Shown one piece after another: positions 1-6,863 of a stretch of 6,920 nucleotides of DNA. The stretch is from Actinomycetota bacterium (GTDB taxonomy: Bacteria; Actinomycetota; Actinomycetes; Nanopelagicales; Nanopelagicaceae), in the NCBI GenBank assembly GCA_029978425.1, contig JAPOJL010000030.1:1-6920 (forward strand), read 5' to 3'. The notes beneath the pieces were generated by a model. It worked only from the letters and a program-made list of their open reading frames with translations. It made no database searches and had not been told where the DNA came from. Within the stretch, counting starts at the first letter, position 1; each line of letters begins with the position of its first letter. A program made the translations under genes and the position numbers.

Positions 1-30
1 CATTATTAGGGTCGCTTAGTTTTTTAAGAG

Positions 31-1689
31 TTACTTCTTCTTAAACCAGACTGTTGTACCGGCTGGAATCTTTCCATTCACCAGCGGTTTGGATGAGATC
101 AAAATTTCGCCCTTTGGCATGGCGTATTCCTGCGCTCTAAAGTTGGTGATGCAGTTCCAGCCATTCGGTCTTGAGAAGTGAAGGACAGAAACATCGCTGG
201 TCTTATGCCACTTGATTTCTTCTTTAGTCTGCAGATCTTTACGCAGTTCTAGGGCACGGCGATAGATAGCAAGAGGTGAATGTGCATCTCTCTCTTCAAC
301 TTCTACCGAATAATCGCCAAACCAATTCGGTTGCGGCAAGTGCGCTCCGCCTGTACCAAAGCCAAATGAAGAGCCTGACTTGGTCCATGGCAGCGGAACT
401 CGGCAGCCATCGCGACCCTTATCGACCTTGTGGTTGCGCAAATATTGCGGATCTTGGATCTGAGATTCGGGAATATCTGTGACTTCATGGAGCCCAAGTT
501 CTTCTCCTTGATACATATACGTACTTCCAGGGAGAGCCAAGATGTAAAGCGTTGCCGCTAACCCATTATTTGTACCAGATTCTTTATCGAGTGGATAAGA
601 AGTGCCATTCGTTAACATCCAATCGCGACGATTGACGGCAGGATTGAGCCCCATCTTTGTTGCATGGCGAATCTGATCGTGATTTGAAAGTGTCCATGTG
701 CAGGTTGATTTATTCTTCACGGCCAGCTCGATAGCTTCCTGAGTTGCTGCGCGATAAGCTCCAGCTTCGAAAGGTGTTTCGATAAAACGGAAGTCAAAGC
801 ACTGACCTAAAGTTTTTGTGCTGGCATAGAGCGGTAAACGCTCTGGGTGTACAAATGCCTCTGCAACTGCAACACGTGGAGGATCGTAGGTATTAAAGAG
901 TTTGCGCCACTCTTTATAAATCTTGAAAACGTCATCACGGTCCGCAAAAATACCTTTACCCTTGTTACCACGTTGCTCAAGTCCTTCAAAGACATCAAGA
1001 TTGCGAAGCGGTTCAGATAAATCTTTCTTGAGCGCGTGGGCAACATCGATGCGAAATGCATCTACGCCACGATCTGCCCAGAATTTTAGAGTCTTGAGAA
1101 AGTCTTTTTGGATTTCAGGGTTATCCCAGTTGAAATCTGGTTGTTCTGGCGCAAACCAGTGCATGTACCACTGGTTGTGTTTTCCACCCATGGCAGATTC
1201 GTGGGTCCATGCACTCGGCGCAAAATGCGAAACCCAATCTGTTGGTGGCAGCTCACCCTTCTTGCCGCGACCATCGCGGAAAATATATCGATTGCGGGCT
1301 TTTGATCCTGGCTTTGCTGCGATCGCTTCTTTAAACCATTCATGCAAATTAGAGGAGTGGTTTGGAACGATATCTACATAAACTCGAATGCCAACCTTAT
1401 GAAGAGCAGCAAGCATCTCGTCAAAATCAGCCAATGTTCCTAACTTTGGATCCACGTCGCGATAGTTGTCAACGTCGTATCCACCATCGACTAAAGCGGA
1501 TGGATAGAAGGGACTGAGCCAGACCGCATCTATGTTGAGGGATTTTAAGTATGGAATACGCGAAGTGATGCCTTTGAGATCACCAATGCCATCTCCATTG
1601 GAATCAGCGAAACTACGTGGATAAATCTGATAAACCGAGGCTTGGCGCCACCAGTTCTTATCGTTACTGAGGCCCTTGGACTTTGACAT
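31..1689 (-). CDS. GH13 family alpha-glucosidase (oligo-1,6-glucosidase / maltase type)
   Basis: This is a probably cytoplasmic glycoside hydrolase that removes glucose from the non-reducing end of short alpha-glucosides such as maltose, isomaltose or maltodextrins. There is no signal peptide. With the start at 1689 it has 552 residues, normal for the family. The barrel begins with WWRQASVYQIYPRSF, followed by the metal-loop motif DSNGDGIGD (about residues 29-37). Conserved region I is DIVPNH (106-111). Region II is FRIDVAH with nucleophile Asp215. Region III is AEAF with acid/base Glu277. Region IV is SNHD with Asp338. QPDFNWDNP (about 183-190) is also typical. All three catalytic acids are intact. 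A GTG at 1734 would add 15 residues outside the family fold. The ATG at 1689 has a -10-like hexamer 7 nt upstream, so I prefer it. The gene is transcribed divergently from the TRIC gene. Val216 after the nucleophile is the isomaltase-like residue, but many actinobacterial alpha-glucosidases share it, so exact substrate is uncertain. Confidence 0.93.
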   Translation of the reverse strand: MSKSKGLSNDKNWWRQASVYQIYPRSFADSNGDGIGDLKGITSRIPYLKSLNIDAVWLSPFYPSALVDGGYDVDNYRDVDPKLGTLADFDEMLAALHKVGIRVYVDIVPNHSSNLHEWFKEAIAAKPGSKARNRYIFRDGRGKKGELPPTDWVSHFAPSAWTHESAMGGKHNQWYMHWFAPEQPDFNWDNPEIQKDFLKTLKFWADRGVDAFRIDVAHALKKDLSEPLRNLDVFEGLEQRGNKGKGIFADRDDVFKIYKEWRKLFNTYDPPRVAVAEAFVHPERLPLYASTKTLGQCFDFRFIETPFEAGAYRAATQEAIELAVKNKSTCTWTLSNHDQIRHATKMGLNPAVNRRDWMLTNGTSYPLDKESGTNNGLAATLYILALPGSTYMYQGEELGLHEVTDIPESQIQDPQYLRNHKVDKGRDGCRVPLPWTKSGSSFGFGTGGAHLPQPNWFGDYSVEVEERDAHSPLAIYRRALELRKDLQTKEEIKWHKTSDVSVLHFSRPNGWNCITNFRAQEYAMPKGEILISSKPLVNGKIPAGTTVWFKKK

Positions 1690-1696
1690 GCGCGGA

Positions 1697-1702
1697 ACTC
1701 TA
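1697..1702 (-). promoter_or_regulatory. -10-like element of alpha-glucosidase, leaderless spacing
   Basis: On the minus strand TAGAGT is followed by 7 nt and then the ATG at 1689. This places the expected transcription start at or next to the A of the ATG. No Shine-Dalgarno sequence is visible upstream of that ATG. No good -35 is visible; TATCGC at 1725-1720 has the right spacing but a poor match. The element supports 1689 rather than the GTG at 1734 as the start codon. Confidence 0.45.
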
Positions 1703-1761
1703 CGCAAGCAGAGCAATAGGCGATAGGTAAACACGCAAATTGTGACGGAAATGAAACATTT

Positions 1762-1800
1762 TTGCAGTTTTGTGCAGAGCCGTTATAAATTCCCTATTCT
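1762..1800 (+). promoter_or_regulatory. Candidate promoter(s) of the TRIC-family gene
   Basis: Two overlapping readings are possible. TTGCAG (1762-1767), a 16-bp spacer and TATAAA (1784-1789) form a good sigma70-type promoter whose start would fall near 1796, giving a leader of only about 11 nt. Alternatively TATTCT (1795-1800) lies exactly 6 nt before the ATG at 1807, giving a leaderless transcript. Both leave essentially no room for a ribosome binding site, and none is visible. Confidence 0.5.
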
Positions 1801-1806
1801 TACTCC

Positions 1807-2409
1807 ATGTCCTTAATGTTGACCTTGGATTTACTGGCCACTTTCGCCTTTGCACTTGTTGGTGCAAGAGTTGCAGCAGATAAAGGACTTGATTACGGCG
1901 GCATTGCTTTTATTGCAGCTGTCGCCTCGCTATCGGGTGGAACACTTCGAAATGTTTTCCTAGGTATTCGCCCAGTTTGGATTATCGATCCATGGATAGT
2001 TCTGAGCGTAATCGCTGCGATTCTCTTGACCTTAGTATTCAGACGCGTAACACATATAGGTAAAACACTTCTGATTATGGATACCTTTGGTTTAGCCGTA
2101 GCTGCTATGTCAGGCACACAACTTGCCTACGAGATGGATGTTGTCTGGTTCGGTGCGATTTTTCTTGGAGTCATTACTGCTGTAACTGGGGGACTAGTCC
2201 GCGATGTTCTCTGTCAGCTAGAGCCAGTCTTGCTTCATCGCGAAACCATCGGAACCTCCACCTTAATTGGTGCATCCACTTATGTCGTACTTCACGGTCT
2301 GGGGTTCGCCGATAACATCTCGGCTATAGCTGGTGGGCTCGTTGTAATCATGACCCGCTTAATCTCGATTAAGTTTGATCTTCACTTGCCGAAATTTGAG
2401 AAGAAGTAG
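1807..2409 (+). CDS. TRIC / UPF0126-family membrane protein (PF03458 type)
   Basis: This is an inner-membrane protein of 200 residues, the usual length for bacterial relatives of trimeric intracellular cation channels (also annotated as UPF0126, YicG-like or glycine transporter). It is an internal duplication. The first unit starts at LDLLATFAFALVGA (about residue 7) and contains SGGTLRN (43-49) then a GIRPVW segment. The second starts at MDTFGLAVAAMSG (about 91) and contains TGGLVRD (127-133) then LEPVLLHRE. About seven hydrophobic segments are expected. The usual triple-glycine kinks are SGG and TGG here, and the first repeat has Asn49 where Asp is typical. The tail LPKFEKK is basic. In the family the suggested function is a cation channel or a small-solute permease; the real substrate cannot be read from sequence. 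It lies 43 bp before cysD on the same strand, so read-through into the sulfur operon is possible. I see no direct link to sulfate. Confidence 0.88.
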   Translation: MSLMLTLDLLATFAFALVGARVAADKGLDYGGIAFIAAVASLSGGTLRNVFLGIRPVWIIDPWIVLSVIAAILLTLVFRRVTHIGKTLLIMDTFGLAVAAMSGTQLAYEMDVVWFGAIFLGVITAVTGGLVRDVLCQLEPVLLHRETIGTSTLIGASTYVVLHGLGFADNISAIAGGLVVIMTRLISIKFDLHLPKFEKK

Positions 2410-2440
2410 CGTCTCTATGAGGATTCACAAGCAATCCCTG

Positions 2441-2446
2441 TAGGTT
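2441..2446 (+). promoter_or_regulatory. -10-like element of cysD operon, leaderless spacing
   Basis: TAGGTT is followed by 6 nt and then the cysD ATG at 2453, the same geometry as the TATTCT before 1807. No clear -35 is seen 16-18 bp upstream. The AGG inside this hexamer could alternatively act as a weak Shine-Dalgarno sequence (8 nt from the ATG), so cysD might also be translated from a longer transcript starting upstream of the TRIC gene. Confidence 0.4.
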
Positions 2447-2452
2447 TCTCCT

Positions 2453-3358
2453 ATGTCCACCGAGCTCGAGATTCTCAAGTCGCTCGAATCGGAAGCAATT
2501 GAAATCTTCCGCGAGACTGCGGCAACCTTCCGTAAGCCGGTTTTGATGTATTCCATCGGCAAGGATTCATCGGTTCTTCTGCACTTAGCCAGGAAGGCCT
2601 TCTTCCCGGCGCCAATCCCATTCAAATTACTCCATATAGATACTACCTGGAAGTTTAGAGAGATGATCTCCTTCCGCGATAAAGTTGTAGCAGATGACAA
2701 TTTATCTTTGATTGTGCACACCAACCAAGAGGGTGTTGCTAGCGGCACTAATCCATTTACCTCTGGTATCTCTGAGTACACGAGAATAATGAAGACCGTT
2801 GCGCTCCGTCAGGCGCTTGATCTGCACGAGATTGATGCCGCAATTGGTGGATCACGTCGAGATGAAGAAAAGTCTCGCGCCAAGGAGCGAATCTTCAGCG
2901 TGCGCGAATCTGGCCATCGCTGGGAACCTCGCGCACAACGCCCTGAACTCTGGCGTACTTACAATCCCAAATTAGCGCCCGGCCAAACTATGCGAGTCTT
3001 TCCACTTTCAGATTGGACCGAGCTCGATATCTGGCGCTACATAGCAGCTGAAAAAATTGAGGTAAATCCTCTCTACTTTGCTACAGAGCGCCCTGTTGTG
3101 ATGCGTGGAAGCCAGATCATTATGGTTGATGACGAGCGCTATCTACTTAACGACGGCGAAAAACCCGCGATGAAGCGGGTTCGCTTTAGAACACTTGGTT
3201 GTTACCCACTTACAGCAGCAGTCGAATCAAGTGCGACAACGATTGAAGATGTTGTTGAAGAGGTCTTCCAGGTAAAGCTCAGCGAACGTGCAACTCGCTT
3301 GATTGATGGCGCCAACGAGGATTCCATGGAGAAGAAGAAGCGCGAGGGCTACTTCTAA
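2453..3358 (+). CDS. cysD: Sulfate adenylyltransferase subunit 2 (CysD)
   Basis: This is the catalytic small subunit of the cytoplasmic ATP sulfurylase: sulfate + ATP gives APS (adenylyl sulfate) + PPi. The reaction is driven by GTP hydrolysis in its partner CysN, encoded next as CysNC. It has 301 residues, against about 302 for E. coli CysD, so it is complete. The PP-loop ATP-binding motif SIGKDS is at residues 34-39. The family block [15 protein letters not shown] spans about 132-146 and is intact. Later come [14 protein letters not shown] (about 184-197), RTLGCYPLT (246-254) and the characteristic C-terminus [10 protein letters not shown]. The ATG at 2453 begins the family-typical N-terminus and is preceded by a -10-like hexamer. 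The stop overlaps the cysNC start by one base (TAATG), implying co-transcription and coupled translation at matched amounts, as expected for a heteromeric enzyme. Confidence 0.97.
   Translation: MSTELEILKSLESEAIEIFRETAATFRKPVLMYSIGKDSSVLLHLARKAFFPAPIPFKLLHIDTTWKFREMISFRDKVVADDNLSLIVHTNQEGVASGTNPFTSGISEYTRIMKTVALRQALDLHEIDAAIGGSRRDEEKSRAKERIFSVRESGHRWEPRAQRPELWRTYNPKLAPGQTMRVFPLSDWTELDIWRYIAAEKIEVNPLYFATERPVVMRGSQIIMVDDERYLLNDGEKPAMKRVRFRTLGCYPLTAAVESSATTIEDVVEEVFQVKLSERATRLIDGANEDSMEKKKREGYF
3344..3348 (+). promoter_or_regulatory. Ribosome binding site of cysNC
   Basis: GAGGG inside the end of cysD lies 9 nt before the ATG at 3358. It matches the anti-Shine-Dalgarno sequence well, in contrast with the first genes of the transcription units, which have none. 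It supports the start at 3358 and SD-assisted initiation at the one-base overlap. Confidence 0.55.
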
Positions 3359-5181
3359 TGCAGATCCCAGTAGTTCGACTTCTTACTTGTGGCAGCGTCG
3401 ATGATGGCAAGAGCACTCTTATTGGCAGACTGCTCGTCGAGACCGACAGCATTCCGTACGACACAGTCGACACGGCTCGCCAGATTCGTCGCGCAGGTTC
3501 AACTATTCCCGCCGGAGAAATTGATTTCAGTTTGCTCACAGATGGCTTAGAGGCAGAGCGCGAACAAGGAATCACCATTGATGTTGCATATCGCTCTATG
3601 TCGCTTCTTGATGGCCGACGGCTCATTATTTCTGATGCACCGGGCCACGAGCAGTACACGCGCAATATGGCTGTTGCCGCATCGCGCGCTCAGATTTCGA
3701 TTGTTCTCGTTGATGCCACAAAAGGAGTTCGCACCCAGACTCTTCGCCACTTAACGATCTGTTCGCTGATGGGTGTGCAACGCGTACTTGTTGCCGTTAA
3801 TAAGTTGGATGCAGTTGGATTTAATGAAGAGATCTATCTGCAGATCAAGGGCGAAATTGAGAAGACCCTTGCACGTCTAGACCTGACAGATGTTCACTTT
3901 ATTCCGCTTAGCGCTTTAGCTGGCGACAACGTAGTACAGCGCAGCACTCAGGCGCCTTGGTACCAAGGAGCAACGCTGCTTGAGGCGATTCAATCTTGGC
4001 AACCAACAAAGAGCTCTAGCGCAACTGCACGCATGCGAGTGCAATCGATTTCTCGAGCAGATGATTTCCGCGGAGTTAGCGGGACCATTCATCATGGCAA
4101 CTTCGCAGTGGGAGATGAAGTCAAGATTTTTCCTAGTAACAAGCTTGCCAAGATCGGAAAGATCATCTCGGGTTTCCAAGAAGAGCAGGTAGCGCTAGAA
4201 ACAAGCGCCGTCACCCTTGTTCTCGAACCTGAGGTAGATGCAACGCGTGGTGATTTGATTGCCGCAGCAAGTGAAGATCTACATGCATCCGATCGCTTTA
4301 ACGCCCATCTTGTCTGGTTTAACGAAGATGCGCTGATCCATAGCCGCTCTTACCTACTTATCTCTGGCCCAACTCAAACGCCTGTCATTGTGACCAAGAT
4401 TCGCCACAAAATTGATGTCAACACCGGCGAACATAACTCTGCAAATACTTTGGTGATGAACGAAATTGGCGAAGTTGAAATCGCCACCAATCAGCCGCTC
4501 GCGCTACTTCCTTATAAGCAATCCCGCGAATTTGGAAACTTTATCCTTGTCGACCGCCTTAATTTCCAGACAGTCGGTGCTGGCATGATTCGCCATGCTC
4601 TACGCCGTGGCGAGAACATTACTTATCAAGAGTATGAAGTCGATAAGGCTGCCCGGGAGAGCGCAAAGAATCAGAAGGCGAAAGTCATCTGGCTTACTGG
4701 ACTTTCTGGCTCAGGAAAGTCAACGATTGCCAACGTTCTCGCTAAGCGCCTTCATGCGCTCGGTATGCACGCTTATGTTCTTGATGGCGACAATCTACGT
4801 ATGGGGCTCAACGTTGATTTAGGTTTCACACCTGAAGATCGCGCAGAGAATGTTCGTAGAACCTCTGAGGTTGCAAAGTTGATGGTCGATGCAGGTCTGA
4901 TTGTTATTACAGCGCTGGTCAGTCCATTTGAAGCAGATCGCCAACGTGCTCGTTCCATCTTTGATGAAGGCGATTTCATTGAGGTCTTCGTTGATACCCC
5001 CGTTGATGTGTGTATCTCGCGCGACCCTAAGGGCTTATATAAGAAGGCAAAAGATGGTCAGATTCCAAACTTCACTGGCATCGGCCAAGAATACGAAAAG
5101 CCATCTCAACCGGAACTTATCCTCGATGGCACGGCGGATACCGATGCCAATACGAAAATTATCCTGGAGCGCTTGCTGTGA
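3358..5181 (+). CDS. cysNC: Bifunctional sulfate adenylyltransferase GTPase subunit / APS kinase (CysNC)
   Basis: This fusion does two consecutive steps. The N-terminal GTPase (CysN) powers APS formation by CysD. The C-terminal APS kinase (CysC) phosphorylates APS at the 3' position to give PAPS. It has 607 residues, similar to mycobacterial CysNC. The GTPase has G1 GSVDDGKS (12-19), switch I block GITIDVAYR (71-79), G3 DAPGH (93-97), G4 NKLD (148-151) and SAL (185-187). EF-Tu-like beta-barrel domains follow to about residue 425. After a short polar linker (about 428-442) the kinase has P-loop GLSGSGKST (448-456), DGDNLRMGLN (476-485), the SPF block with the family's active-site Ser522, and RDPKGLYKKAKDGQIPNFTG (555-574). 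Both halves keep all their motifs, so both activities are expected. The gene starts in the cysD stop (TAATG) and ends in the start of the TSUP gene (GTGA). Confidence 0.97.
   Translation: MQIPVVRLLTCGSVDDGKSTLIGRLLVETDSIPYDTVDTARQIRRAGSTIPAGEIDFSLLTDGLEAEREQGITIDVAYRSMSLLDGRRLIISDAPGHEQYTRNMAVAASRAQISIVLVDATKGVRTQTLRHLTICSLMGVQRVLVAVNKLDAVGFNEEIYLQIKGEIEKTLARLDLTDVHFIPLSALAGDNVVQRSTQAPWYQGATLLEAIQSWQPTKSSSATARMRVQSISRADDFRGVSGTIHHGNFAVGDEVKIFPSNKLAKIGKIISGFQEEQVALETSAVTLVLEPEVDATRGDLIAAASEDLHASDRFNAHLVWFNEDALIHSRSYLLISGPTQTPVIVTKIRHKIDVNTGEHNSANTLVMNEIGEVEIATNQPLALLPYKQSREFGNFILVDRLNFQTVGAGMIRHALRRGENITYQEYEVDKAARESAKNQKAKVIWLTGLSGSGKSTIANVLAKRLHALGMHAYVLDGDNLRMGLNVDLGFTPEDRAENVRRTSEVAKLMVDAGLIVITALVSPFEADRQRARSIFDEGDFIEVFVDTPVDVCISRDPKGLYKKAKDGQIPNFTGIGQEYEKPSQPELILDGTADTDANTKIILERLL
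5166..5169 (+). promoter_or_regulatory. Ribosome binding site of the TSUP permease gene
   Basis: GGAG near the 3' end of cysNC lies 8 nt before the GTG at 5178. It supports GTG as the true start, within the 4-base GTGA overlap with the cysNC stop. Confidence 0.55.
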
Positions 5182-5933
5182 ATTGGATTTTCTTTGCTCT
5201 CGCCGGTTCTGTTGCACAACTCATTGATGGCACACTCGGTATGGGCTTTGGACTCACTAGCTCAACACTTCTTTTAACTTTAGGAGCATCGGCGGCAGTT
5301 GCATCCGCTGCGGTGCATGCTGCAGAGATAGGTACAACCTTGGTATCGGGTGCATCTCATTGGCACGCTGAGAATGTAGATAAACGTATTCTGCTCAAGC
5401 TCGCAGTTCCCGGTGGAATTGGAGCTCTACTTGGAGCGACTTTCCTTTCGTGGATTGATCTGTCGAGTGCAAAGATCTTTATCTCAACTCTTCTTCTACT
5501 ACTCGGATTTTTACTTCTCTATCGCAACATCTTTCCCTCAACTCAACCACAACCATCTGTTGAACTCACGAATCCGCGCTATCTGACCTATTTAGGTTTC
5601 ACCGGTGGATTTGTCGACGCATCCGGTGGTGGGGGATGGGGTCCGATTGTTACTCCTACGATGATGACCACCACTACCGTTGAACCTCGCAAAATCATTG
5701 GAACCGTTAGTGCTGCAGAATTTATTGTTGCCGTTTCAGCCAGCGTCGGATTCCTTGTCAACATCAATCGCCTCGATATTGATTGGTCAATTGTTGGTGG
5801 GTTAGCTCTCGGTGGATGTCTAATGGCTCCGATTGCTGCGCGAATAGTCGTAATTCTTCCTCGCAAACAGATTGGAATTCTTGTTGGAATCGCCGTCATT
5901 GTCATTAACGGCTACCGAATTTTGGCGGGTTAG
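5178..5933 (+). CDS. TSUP family (TauE/SafE-like) membrane permease, probable sulfate/sulfur-anion transporter
   Basis: This is an integral inner-membrane protein of 251 residues, normal for the TauE/SafE family (PF01925), whose members move sulfite, sulfate, sulfonates and related anions. It has the expected two-fold repeat. The first half carries IDGTLGMGFG (16-25) and the second carries VDASGGGGWGP (146-156), each at the start of a hydrophobic bundle. The halves are joined by a polar loop around residues 118-135 (FPSTQPQPSVEL). About seven or eight membrane segments are visible. The GTG start overlaps the cysNC stop by 4 bp (GTGA) and has an SD-like GGAG, so the protein is the third member of the sulfate-activation operon. 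TSUP members beside cys genes in other actinobacteria have been proposed as sulfate uptake proteins. Uptake fits better here than sulfite export, because nothing in the window produces sulfite. Direction and substrate remain inferred. Confidence 0.9.
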   Translation: MNWIFFALAGSVAQLIDGTLGMGFGLTSSTLLLTLGASAAVASAAVHAAEIGTTLVSGASHWHAENVDKRILLKLAVPGGIGALLGATFLSWIDLSSAKIFISTLLLLLGFLLLYRNIFPSTQPQPSVELTNPRYLTYLGFTGGFVDASGGGGWGPIVTPTMMTTTTVEPRKIIGTVSAAEFIVAVSASVGFLVNINRLDIDWSIVGGLALGGCLMAPIAARIVVILPRKQIGILVGIAVIVINGYRILAG

Positions 5934-5936
5934 CTA
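5931..5936. other. Abutting convergent stop codons (TAGCTA)
   Basis: The plus-strand TSUP gene ends with TAG at 5931-5933, and the minus-strand sulfotransferase ends with TAG at 5936-5934. The two stops form the palindrome TAGCTA with no base between them. There is no intergenic space for a terminator, so any transcript 3' end must run into the opposite gene. I found no convincing GC-rich hairpin with a U-tract within the flanking coding sequence. Confidence 0.9.
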
Positions 5937-6863
5937 CAACTCTTTGATGTTGATCCCGTTTGCGCTCAAGTCTTGCAAGATTGTCTGATATCTAGCGGTG
6001 AACTTTGTGGTGTTGACTGGTTCACTCTTCCATCTGCCGGCATGTAACTTCTCAGGAAGAATCTCATCGTGAAAGTAGGCATCAAAACGTTTATTGTCAG
6101 GCAAATTTAGAAAGTTCTTGATTTTTTCAAGCGTTTCCTTACGGCGGTGGATAACCAAGTCTTCAATTCTCAACTCCAATTTGTTCTCAGCCTTAATCGT
6201 GGATAAGGCCATCTGCCCTGTGACTATGCGCCGCTTCCACCAATCTAGGGCTGCAAAATGTTCACTGGGCCCCCACTTCTCCTTCACAACCGAAGATGCC
6301 ACATCACGGCCGTCGCGGATTACATGGATGAACTTACTTCCAGGCAATAGCATGTTAATCAAATCTGCTTGCATAATGTTTACTGGAGTGGAATCTCCGA
6401 AGTACCTCTTAACGCCATCTTTCATTTGGGCCCTCGATAGGGATTCAAAGAGAGCGCGAGACGCGGTTATGCGATCAACCTTAAAGCCAGCCTTAAAATT
6501 TTCTAGCGCTTGCTCTAACTCTTCACGAGGAATTCCTTGTATGAGACCACGTTGGTTTCCCTTCTTGCCAGTTTCAGACCACCACGGACCCAGTAGCTCT
6601 TTCTTAAAAAGTGAAAGTTTGCTTTTGCCCAAAAGCGGAAGTACCTGCGCAATCAAGTTATTTCTTTTGGCTTTGAGATTCTCCTCAATGGCTAAAGGTC
6701 GCGTGAGCGCAATATCTACCAAGACATGTCGACTGGTCAGAAACTTAATTTCTCGCGGCATGCTCGCATGAAAATCCGGATGGCGGCTTAAGAGATTGAG
6801 CAGGATTGTTGTTCCACTTCTGCCTGTGCCTCCAATGAATACTGGAGTGAAATCATCTGCCAT
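5934..6863 (-). CDS. PAPS-dependent sulfotransferase
   Basis: This enzyme is predicted to transfer a sulfonate group from PAPS to a hydroxyl or amine on an unknown acceptor. With the ATG at 6863 it has 309 residues, typical for single-domain sulfotransferases (Sulfotransfer_1/3 superfamily). The 5'-phosphosulfate-binding loop GGTGRSGTT is at residues 11-19, directly after the first beta strand (PVFI). The 3'-phosphate-binding segment KFIHVIRDGRDVASSV is at about 177-192, with Arg183 and Ser190/191 as the expected contacts. A GDSTPVN block (156-162) and a C-terminal GRWKSEP motif (about 276-282) also fit the family. There is no signal peptide or membrane segment, so it acts in the cytoplasm. 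A TTG start at 6896 would add 11 residues before the strand; the ATG at 6863 has a -10-like hexamer 6 nt upstream and fits better. It faces the PAPS-making operon, with abutting stops, which suggests a functional link. The acceptor could be a glycan, lipid or small molecule. Confidence 0.9.
   Translation of the reverse strand: MADDFTPVFIGGTGRSGTTILLNLLSRHPDFHASMPREIKFLTSRHVLVDIALTRPLAIEENLKAKRNNLIAQVLPLLGKSKLSLFKKELLGPWWSETGKKGNQRGLIQGIPREELEQALENFKAGFKVDRITASRALFESLSRAQMKDGVKRYFGDSTPVNIMQADLINMLLPGSKFIHVIRDGRDVASSVVKEKWGPSEHFAALDWWKRRIVTGQMALSTIKAENKLELRIEDLVIHRRKETLEKIKNFLNLPDNKRFDAYFHDEILPEKLHAGRWKSEPVNTTKFTARYQTILQDLSANGINIKEL

Larger units (their letters stand above)
1690..1806. promoter_or_regulatory. 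Divergent promoter region between alpha-glucosidase and TRIC-family gene
   Basis: This 117-bp gap separates the two divergent start codons, so it must hold the promoters of both genes. Visible elements are a TTGCAG (1762-1767) and TATAAA (1784-1789) pair with a 16-bp spacer reading rightward, TATTCT (1795-1800) just before the right-hand ATG, and TAGAGT on the minus strand (1702-1697) just before the left-hand ATG. A small inverted repeat, AAATG-AAA-CATTT, lies at 1749-1761, and TGCAG occurs twice, at 1763-1767 and 1773-1777. Any regulator binding these is unknown. The role as a promoter region is inferred from gene orientation. Confidence 0.7.

Noticed and set aside
1..30. Terminator or gene end at the left edge
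   Set aside because: The 30 bases beyond the alpha-glucosidase stop contain only a 4-bp inverted repeat (CTTA/TAAG) and a T-run; too little to support a terminator, and no neighbouring gene can be identified.
923..1381. Plus-strand open frame of 152 codons within the alpha-glucosidase gene
   Set aside because: It lies opposite the catalytic core of a strongly conserved GH13 enzyme, and its composition (Ser/Arg-rich, no domain) is typical of an antisense frame.
1727..1740. LacI-type operator near the alpha-glucosidase start (GTAAAC half-site)
   Set aside because: Only one half resembles a LacI-family site; the expected palindromic partner is absent.
2453..5181. Nodulation-type NodP/NodQ genes
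   Set aside because: NodPQ are rhizobial paralogues of CysD/CysNC. There are no other nod genes here and the surroundings look actinobacterial, so housekeeping-type cysD/cysNC naming is safer.
5625..5641. G-rich run that could be read as a G-quadruplex
   Set aside because: It encodes the conserved glycine/tryptophan loop of the TSUP family (SGGGGWG), so the G-tracts are explained by protein sequence, and the spacing of GG/GGGGG/GGGG blocks is poor.
5588..5905. Minus-strand open frame of 105 codons inside the TSUP gene
   Set aside because: The Ile/Thr/Pro/Arg-rich translation mirrors hydrophobic codons of the real membrane protein on the other strand; there is no motif or promoter.
5905..5945. 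Bidirectional terminator at the convergent junction
   Set aside because: Only a weak, bulged stem (ACCG with CGGGT) can be drawn within the coding ends, and there is no U-tract. I do not call a terminator.
6094..6771. Long open frame (225 codons) on the plus strand, opposite the sulfotransferase gene
   Set aside because: Its translation has no recognisable motif and no good ribosome binding site, while the minus strand has clear sulfotransferase signatures along the same span. It is an antisense shadow.
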